Positions 5,195-9,416 of a DNA stretch of 9,416 nucleotides are shown piece after piece. Source of the stretch: Candidatus Omnitrophota bacterium (GTDB taxonomy: Bacteria > Omnitrophota > Gorgyraeia > JABMQH01); NCBI GenBank assembly GCA_026387595.1, contig JAPLLL010000110.1, forward strand, positions 1 through 9,416. The letters are read 5' to 3'. How positions within the stretch are numbered: position 1 is the first letter of the stretch; every line of letters starts with the position of its first letter. Below the pieces are notes generated by a model that searched no databases, was not told where the DNA came from, and worked only from the letters and a program-made list of their open reading frames with translations. A program made the translations under genes and the position numbers.

Positions 5195-7739
5195 ATTAAT
5201 ACTGCTGACCATAGCAATTATGCACACCTCCGGGGTGTCCGAAGTCTTCCCCCTTAGCCCTAGCCAAAAGGATTCACTGCGGCCGCAGGCCAAAGCTGAT
5301 CGGGAGGTTCAGGAAAAAATCCAGGGGATAAACGATACAATGCCGGTATGGTATTTTATTAAGGCATTCGGGGTGGACCCGCAGCGCGCGACCGTGGAGC
5401 CGCTCGATGGGCCGTGGGGGCGCGTTAGGCTGGCGCAGCATTCGATACTGGGGCTGGAAGGACAAGGGCTCCGCAAAGCGGTATACCAAAGCCTGCAAGA
5501 GGTGATGGGGACTTATCATGTTTATGAACATTTGGGCCGCAAGGACCAGATAGGCTCGCTGGCTGAATTGAACAACGCCTATCTTCTAACTTATCAGAAG
5601 CATCCTGTTGCGCTGGTTTGGCCGGGATTAGGCAAAGATTCAGTTGTTGTTACATACGATCTTTACACCCAGCCGCAAAACATTTTGTACGGGAAAAGCA
5701 CGGAACAGATAGCTTTTCCGGCGCAAGAACAATTGATCCGGCTCCTTATTTCCAGACATTCTGTCCAATGGTCCGATATCCATGAAGCGACGAAGGCCTT
5801 GTGGGGGGCGCCGGTTGGAGCCGCGCTTGTCCAGGGAGACGAATACGGCGTTTGGTTCCCGACCGTTTATCCGCCGAGTGAAAAAAGCACGCGTACAACA
5901 AGAGGCAAGCTTCGAAGGCTTCAATCGGACGGTGTTATCAATCTGGCAGGACTTGAGGCCGCGGAGATTGGTTCGGGATCCGGGGTTAACGCGGTTCTGT
6001 TGTTGGAATTAGGCGCAAAACGCGTCCATGCGATGGACATCAGCCTTCTTAAATTAATGAATACCGAATATCAACTTAATGCAAACAGGAATAGACACCG
6101 GCCCTATTCATTATATCTAAATACGTGCCCTTCCGCGGATTTTTATATTTTTAATTCGCCCACCTACCGTGACGAAGTTAATAAAGACGCGAGGGCCCGT
6201 TTCCTTGCCGAAGACTCCAATCTCGATATATGCGCCGCGGACCTCCGGAAAATTTTTAAGAACGCCGCCCAAAAGGCCAAACCGGGTGCGCGCTTTTTGA
6301 TGCGTATATTTTATACCCAGTATTATGAAGCCGGATTGAGATCGCTCCTGGAAGGCAGCGGCTGGAAAATTGAGTCCTGGGAGAACATCGTTCAGGATCC
6401 CCGCGCTCCAGAAACCCGCAAAGAGGCCACCATACTGCTAAGTCTCAGGAAAAATAACGCAGTGCCAAGTGTAGCGGCGAAAGAACGCAGCGTTATCGGT
6501 AAAGAAGAAAAGGCCATGCTTAATCGGCGATTTGCCTTTACGCCTACACCAGACGGCCGCGAGAGAGCAATGGTGAAGATTATGGATACGATGGCACATT
6601 TTTTCGGCAAGTTTAAAAGCCCGGCGATAGAGATAAAACTTGATACATATGTGAAAAACAGGCTCTCTAAAATGTATGTGGTGGATATGGGCGATCAGAG
6701 TAAAGGCGATAGCTGGTGGGAGAACGGTTATATGCTCGCGCTTACGGAGGTTTTTTACAATTGCCTGGACTCGACCGCGATAAGAGCGCACCTGGAAAGA
6801 CAGAATAAAAATTACAAAGGAAAGGTTTCAATAAATATTGCAAGGCGCGGGAATGATCTTGTACTTGAAATAAGCGATAACGGAATAGGTATAGAGCGCA
6901 GCGTGCTCGGAAGGTTGTTTAAGAAAATCATCAAAACGAGTGAAAAGAAAATTCATCGTGAACCGCTTCAGCTTGCAACCGGCACAGGCGGAGAAGGGAT
7001 CTTGAAGTATTATGGCCGGAAATGGATAAGCGAATCGGGCGGGAAGATAGAGATAGATACTCTCCATCCCGTTTCCGGAGCGTACAGACTTATCTACAAG
7101 TCGGATTCCGATATCGCTGTTGAAAAGTCAGCAAAAAAGACACAAGGGACAGCGATACGGTTTACGATACCCGTAAATTGGGATGTTTTTGCCCCCGGAC
7201 TTGTAAGGCGTACATTATTTCAGGAAAAGAGCACAAACATGACCCCCATAATGGTAGATGGAAGGCCTATTGTCGAAATTTTACGTGAATTGCAAGGCCT
7301 TGGGTATTACTGGACCGAGGAGATCGCTCCCGCCGCCGGCACATACAGTACGATAATCTCAAAGGGCGGTGTGCGGGTCGGGAGGATAATGATAACGCGT
7401 CGTCCCAGCATCAACCGGCAAGAGCCCGACATCCTTGTGATATCCGACATAGACCCGAGGCTTCCTGAAAAGCATTACTATGGCAGGGCACTTCTGACGT
7501 GGATGCTTATCAAAGATAACAGATGGGCGGGGCTTCAGCTCTCGACATATACGGGAAGTTCGTCCGCCCGGAAGACGTATGAGGGCATGGCTGATCTTTT
7601 TAGTATAAAAATCACAAGATACCGCGATAAATCGGTTTTAGTAAAAGGAGTAGTGCCTTGTCTCCTTCAGCCAGTTGGTGCACCCATAAGGCCAGTTTCG
7701 AAACCAGATCGAGAAGACTTGTGCCTTAGTCAGGTATAA
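5175..7739 (+). CDS. Leader + unknown region + SAM methyltransferase + GHKL ATPase + GNAT-like C-terminus
   Basis: 854 residues from the ATG at 5175, chosen because MKKHKL matches the leaders of its neighbours; the GTG at 5169 would add only two residues. The leader is hydrophobic (6-16), reads HTSGVS where the others read HTxAVC, and is followed by SLRPQA at 34-39. Residues 40-250 are unrecognised. A class I methyltransferase follows: motif I E264-I-G-S-G-S-G, then HAMDIS, and N327-S-P-T-Y, which resembles the NPPY loop of PrmC/HemK-type enzymes. A GHKL ATPase spans about 485-670 with N-box E525-VFY-N529-CL-D532, G1 box D568-NGIGI and G2 box GTGGEG (603-608). Residues about 695-835 resemble a GNAT acetyltransferase: HYYGRALLTWML around G770 fits the acetyl-CoA loop and ARKTYEGMADLF the late strand and helix; this is the weakest call. 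No sensor or phospho-acceptor domain is visible. It overlaps gene 3 by 4 bases and ends 2 bases before gene 5. Confidence 0.92.
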   Translation: MKKHKLILILLTIAIMHTSGVSEVFPLSPSQKDSLRPQAKADREVQEKIQGINDTMPVWYFIKAFGVDPQRATVEPLDGPWGRVRLAQHSILGLEGQGLRKAVYQSLQEVMGTYHVYEHLGRKDQIGSLAELNNAYLLTYQKHPVALVWPGLGKDSVVVTYDLYTQPQNILYGKSTEQIAFPAQEQLIRLLISRHSVQWSDIHEATKALWGAPVGAALVQGDEYGVWFPTVYPPSEKSTRTTRGKLRRLQSDGVINLAGLEAAEIGSGSGVNAVLLLELGAKRVHAMDISLLKLMNTEYQLNANRNRHRPYSLYLNTCPSADFYIFNSPTYRDEVNKDARARFLAEDSNLDICAADLRKIFKNAAQKAKPGARFLMRIFYTQYYEAGLRSLLEGSGWKIESWENIVQDPRAPETRKEATILLSLRKNNAVPSVAAKERSVIGKEEKAMLNRRFAFTPTPDGRERAMVKIMDTMAHFFGKFKSPAIEIKLDTYVKNRLSKMYVVDMGDQSKGDSWWENGYMLALTEVFYNCLDSTAIRAHLERQNKNYKGKVSINIARRGNDLVLEISDNGIGIERSVLGRLFKKIIKTSEKKIHREPLQLATGTGGEGILKYYGRKWISESGGKIEIDTLHPVSGAYRLIYKSDSDIAVEKSAKKTQGTAIRFTIPVNWDVFAPGLVRRTLFQEKSTNMTPIMVDGRPIVEILRELQGLGYYWTEEIAPAAGTYSTIISKGGVRVGRIMITRRPSINRQEPDILVISDIDPRLPEKHYYGRALLTWMLIKDNRWAGLQLSTYTGSSSARKTYEGMADLFSIKITRYRDKSVLVKGVVPCLLQPVGAPIRPVSKPDREDLCLSQV
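5224..5238. repeat. Decayed leader hairpin, gene 4 copy
   Basis: The left arm TGCACACC is intact from 5221, but the right arm is GGTGTCC, leaving a 5-bp stem (ACACC and GGTGT). The coded peptide changes from AVC to GVS, so the Cys of the other leaders is lost. Confidence 0.65.
5249..5267. repeat. Half copy (3' arm) of the palindromic element in gene 4
   Basis: CCCCCTTAGC is identical to the 3' arm at 4245-4254 and is followed by CCTAGCCAA against TCCGGCCAA. It is read in the same frame (PLSPSQ against PLSSGQ). The 5' arm and inner hairpin are missing, which suggests a deletion or an arm shared by descent. Confidence 0.6.
5274..5291 (+). other. SLRPQA box after the gene 4 leader
   Basis: Codes SLRPQA, continuing KADRE. 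The DNA CTGCGGCCGCAG (5277-5288) is a perfect 12-base palindrome, shared with gene 2. Confidence 0.75.
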
Positions 7740-7755
7740 ATATGAAACATAAACT
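7731..7755 (+). repeat. Gene-boundary repeat, copy at gene 4 / gene 5
   Basis: Matches 24 of 25 bases of the copy at 4109-4133, including Gln-Val-stop of the upstream gene and the MKHK start codons of the downstream gene. Confidence 0.8.
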
Positions 7756-9416
7756 CATAAAACTCATAGCACTCCTATTAATCATAGCGCTTCTGCACAC
7801 CCCAGCGGTGTGCACAGGTTGTTCTTGCACCCCCGGGGTGGCACCCCCGGGGTGTATAAACCGGACTAAGGGGGCGGCAACCTCTACCGCAGTGGAGGTA
7901 TCGCGCGTCCCCCTTAACTCCGGCCAACGACCCCGAGCCGTAATGGAGAGTGACAAATGCGGCGAGGGAAAGTCCCGAGCTGATATAGTGGCTGTACAAG
8001 GCAGCGAGAGGAAATCCTTAAGGCCGCGGGCGGCAGCGGAACGCAAGGCCCCCGAATCTTCGCCAGCCGCCGGCTTTATCATAGAGAGCATGGAGGCGGC
8101 AGAAGAGCTCGCCAGTGTTATAAAACAAAAAAAGACACAGCGGATGCCGCCGATACCTGACAGCACTATAAAAATGTTTAAGGACAGGATAAAAGAGGCG
8201 TATCAACGCCGCGATCCGTATTTAAGCGACAAGGAAGACAGGCAATGTGTCCGCCGGGCGGTTGCGGACCTTAAAAATAAGGACAAAATCCTTTTTAAAG
8301 CTATAGTTATCAGCTCCAGATATAACGCCGGACAAACAGCCGATAAATTTGCGCTCGGTTTCTGCACAAAACCTCACTGGATGAGCGATGAACAACTTAT
8401 TATAGCGCTCCTTTATAAGAAAACCACGTTAGGTTATGCATGGGACCTTTTGGAATATTTGGCAAAGATCGATAAAGAGCTTAAAACAAACCTTGTTGCC
8501 GAATACCTTATTCATGAAGCACTTGAGGGATATTTCAGCCATAATGACTGCCGCTTAAGACAACGAGCCCTTTTCCCTGAGAATTATCCTGCTGCCGGTT
8601 CTTACCGGGGGCTTTTGCGCGAATACCTGCGGGAATTTATAAATGAACAGGCGAAGAAAGCAACGCCTGTCAAGCCTGGCCCGAAGACCGCGCCCGCTCC
8701 GGCAAAGCCGTTTTCCGCGGAGAAGAGGACGCTCAAAGAGGTTACCCATTCGCTCATGCACGTAAAAGAATGTCCGGACCCGATACAAGTTTTCCTGTCC
8801 CTGCGCAAGCGGCTTACGGAACTAAGGCTGAGATCAAAAACGGAGAAAGAGCTTACTGAGCTTGGACACGCGGCCGCCTTAGCCAGGAACGCTGCCGGTT
8901 GGATTGCGGCAAATTATCCGGGAGAGTGGCCTGATGCGGAGAGGCAGGTTATCATGGAAGCCTTGCGCATGAGCAAAGGCGATGCTAAAAAGGCTGCGCA
9001 ATACGCCGGGGTCAGCCTTGTAACCTTGTATATTAAGATAGGAAGATACCATATCGAGCCCGAAGAGTACGCTGCGGAAGAACCAGAGGTCATACAGGTC
9101 GCGGAAAAAACAACACCGGAAGAACTGTTGACCGCACTTGAGAACATAAAGACCTATCCGCATCCGGCCAAGACATTTATGGCTGCGCGCCTGCGGCTTA
9201 TGGAATTAAAAGAAAAAAGGCAGATCAAACCGGCTGATTTTGAGCGCGCGCGGGCCCTTATCAGGTATTCATCTCATTGGGTTTCAAAAAGAAACCCCGA
9301 CGCATGGGCTGAAGAGGAAAAGAAACTTATTATTCGCGCCCTTAAAGAAACGAATGGCCGCATAAGGCTTGCAGCGAACAGAATCGGTATACACCATGTA
9401 AGGTTCTACGACAAGA
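7742..9416 (+). CDS. Leader + helical protein with tandem Fis-type HTH repeats (3' end outside window)
   Basis: Open from ATG 7742 to the right edge with no stop, 558 complete codons. The leader (MKHKLIKLIALLLIIALLHT, then PAVC) is followed by a Cys/Gly/Pro-rich stretch made by hairpin repeats, the palindrome-encoded insert (about 41-62), a QRPRA box, and SLRPRA at 92-97. Residues 100-300 are unrecognised and look mainly helical. A Lys/Pro/Ala linker (304-323) leads to two tandem repeats, starting near T330 and T458. They align over their whole visible length with a gap of two residues (for example CPDPIQVFLSLRKRLTEL against YPHPAKTFMAARLRLMEL). Each ends in a Fis/NtrC-type helix-turn-helix (HTH_8-like): DAKKAAQYAGVSLVTLYIKI, and GRIRLAANRIGIHHVRFYDK cut by the window edge. 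Such helices bind DNA in Fis and NtrC; here the second copy has diverged and binding is inferred. No AAA+ domain is seen. It starts 2 bases after gene 4, with AGG at 7732-7734. Confidence 0.9.
   Translation, partial: MKHKLIKLIALLLIIALLHTPAVCTGCSCTPGVAPPGCINRTKGAATSTAVEVSRVPLNSGQRPRAVMESDKCGEGKSRADIVAVQGSERKSLRPRAAAERKAPESSPAAGFIIESMEAAEELASVIKQKKTQRMPPIPDSTIKMFKDRIKEAYQRRDPYLSDKEDRQCVRRAVADLKNKDKILFKAIVISSRYNAGQTADKFALGFCTKPHWMSDEQLIIALLYKKTTLGYAWDLLEYLAKIDKELKTNLVAEYLIHEALEGYFSHNDCRLRQRALFPENYPAAGSYRGLLREYLREFINEQAKKATPVKPGPKTAPAPAKPFSAEKRTLKEVTHSLMHVKECPDPIQVFLSLRKRLTELRLRSKTEKELTELGHAAALARNAAGWIAANYPGEWPDAERQVIMEALRMSKGDAKKAAQYAGVSLVTLYIKIGRYHIEPEEYAAEEPEVIQVAEKTTPEELLTALENIKTYPHPAKTFMAARLRLMELKEKRQIKPADFERARALIRYSSHWVSKRNPDAWAEEEKKLIIRALKETNGRIRLAANRIGIHHVRFYDK
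7794..7814. repeat. Leader hairpin, gene 5 copy
   Basis: TGCACACC and GGTGTGCA with loop CCAGC, identical to the gene 2 copy over the whole 21 bases. Confidence 0.85.
7827..7854. repeat. Tandem pair of 14-base palindromic repeats in gene 5
   Basis: GCACCCCCGGGGTG occurs twice without a gap. Each unit is self-complementary (CACCCC / GGGGTG) and resembles the decayed leader hairpin of gene 4. It codes CTPGVAPPGC. A unit of 14 is not a multiple of three, so gain or loss of one unit would shift the frame. Confidence 0.8.
7861..7925. repeat. In-frame palindromic element, copy 2 (gene 5)
   Basis: The outer stem TAAGGGGG (7867-7874) pairs with CCCCCTTA (7909-7916), flanked by CCGG on both sides. 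The inner hairpin pairs 7880-7887 with 7892-7899 around the same CGCA loop. Relative to copy 1, T-A became C-G, C-G became T-A and a G-T wobble became A-T, so pairing is kept while sequence changes. Confidence 0.82.
7928..8041 (+). repeat. Double LRPRA-box module of gene 5
   Basis: A QRPRA box and an SLRPRA box are about 25 residues apart. Blocks CGACCCCGAGC, GTCCCGAGCTG, GGCAGCGAG and GGCCGCGGGCGGC appear in the same order in the gene 2 linker (from 3263), with small changes and different spacing, so the two modules are probably related. Confidence 0.5.
8015..8032 (+). other. SLRPRA box after the gene 5 leader
   Basis: Codes SLRPRA, continuing AAERKAP, a full match to the consensus. It marks the start of the unrecognised helical region. 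Confidence 0.75.

Noticed and set aside
7960..7985. RNase P RNA-like string (GAGGGAAAGTCC) in gene 5
   Set aside because: Only a short fragment matches; the rest of an RNase P RNA is absent and the region is coding with a conserved box module.
7726..8166. Minus-strand open frame of about 146 residues over the gene 5 leader, sharing WPELRGTR and TAGVCRS peptides with a minus-strand frame at 4104-4391
   Set aside because: The shared peptides are simply the complement of the repeated hairpins and palindromic element; no ribosome site or domain supports a gene, and the plus strand is a clear coding frame.
8271..8297. Small hairpin with T-run (AAGGA / TCCTTTTT) in gene 5
   Set aside because: The stem is about 5 bp and AT-rich and lies deep inside an open frame that continues for over 1 kb.
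613..8877. Repeated NotI-type GCGGCCGC sites as a DNA signal
   Set aside because: Four of the five sites are the codons for Leu-Arg-Pro; genes 3 and 5 code the same peptide with other codons, so the peptide is the better explanation. The site near 8870 lies outside any box.

Overview
The window is almost wholly coding: five large plus-strand genes packed head to tail with gaps of 2 bases or overlaps, running off both edges. No tRNA, rRNA, CRISPR array, transposase or free intergenic stretch is visible. The reverse-strand open frames look like shadows of these genes. Base composition is moderate (about half GC) and even along the window. Multi-domain enzymes behind a short export-type leader and a Leu-Arg-Pro box recall genomes of Omnitrophota (former candidate division OP3) or another uncultured bacterium of the PVC neighbourhood. 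That placement is from memory of protein style, not a search, and is tentative.

Layout. Gene 1 (3-2621, 5' end outside) reads as a class I SAM methyltransferase fragment, an unrecognised segment, a protein-kinase-like domain and a low-molecular-weight phosphotyrosine-phosphatase-like domain. Gene 2 (2624-4117) has a leader, a minimal nucleotidyltransferase (GSxxxG, SDTD) and a GHKL ATPase. Gene 3 (4120-5178) has a leader and one atypical protein kinase domain. Gene 4 (5175-7739) has a leader, an unrecognised region, a SAM methyltransferase, a second GHKL ATPase and a probable GNAT-like C-terminus. Gene 5 (7742 to the right edge) has a leader, an unrecognised helical region and two tandem repeats that each end in a Fis-type helix-turn-helix.

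What ties them together. (a) All four genes whose start is visible begin with a leader of the type MK(K)HK + hydrophobic stretch + HTxAVC. (b) A box of consensus S-x-L-R-P-[RQ]-A-x-x-[ED]-R follows each leader and recurs at domain joints inside genes 1 and 2, giving eight clear copies or variants (seven with Leu-Arg-Pro) and a few weaker ones. (c) The leader-coding DNA is itself a repeat. It carries a perfect hairpin (TGCACACC / GGTGTGCA) in three genes and a decayed one in gene 4. In genes 3 and 5 this is followed by a larger in-frame palindromic element whose two copies differ by compensatory base-pair changes; gene 4 keeps only its 3' arm. (d) The repeat reaches back across the gene boundary into the last codons of the upstream gene.

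Reading. The sequence supports a co-transcribed set of signalling-type enzymes (kinase, phosphatase, nucleotidyltransferase, GHKL ATPase, methyltransferase, acetyltransferase-like, DNA-binding) that share a repeated leader cassette and a repeated linker box. The box could be a processing or sorting signal, a scar of domain shuffling, or both. It is odd that ATP-dependent and DNA-binding domains sit behind export-type leaders; delivery to another cell is one explanation, but nothing here proves it.
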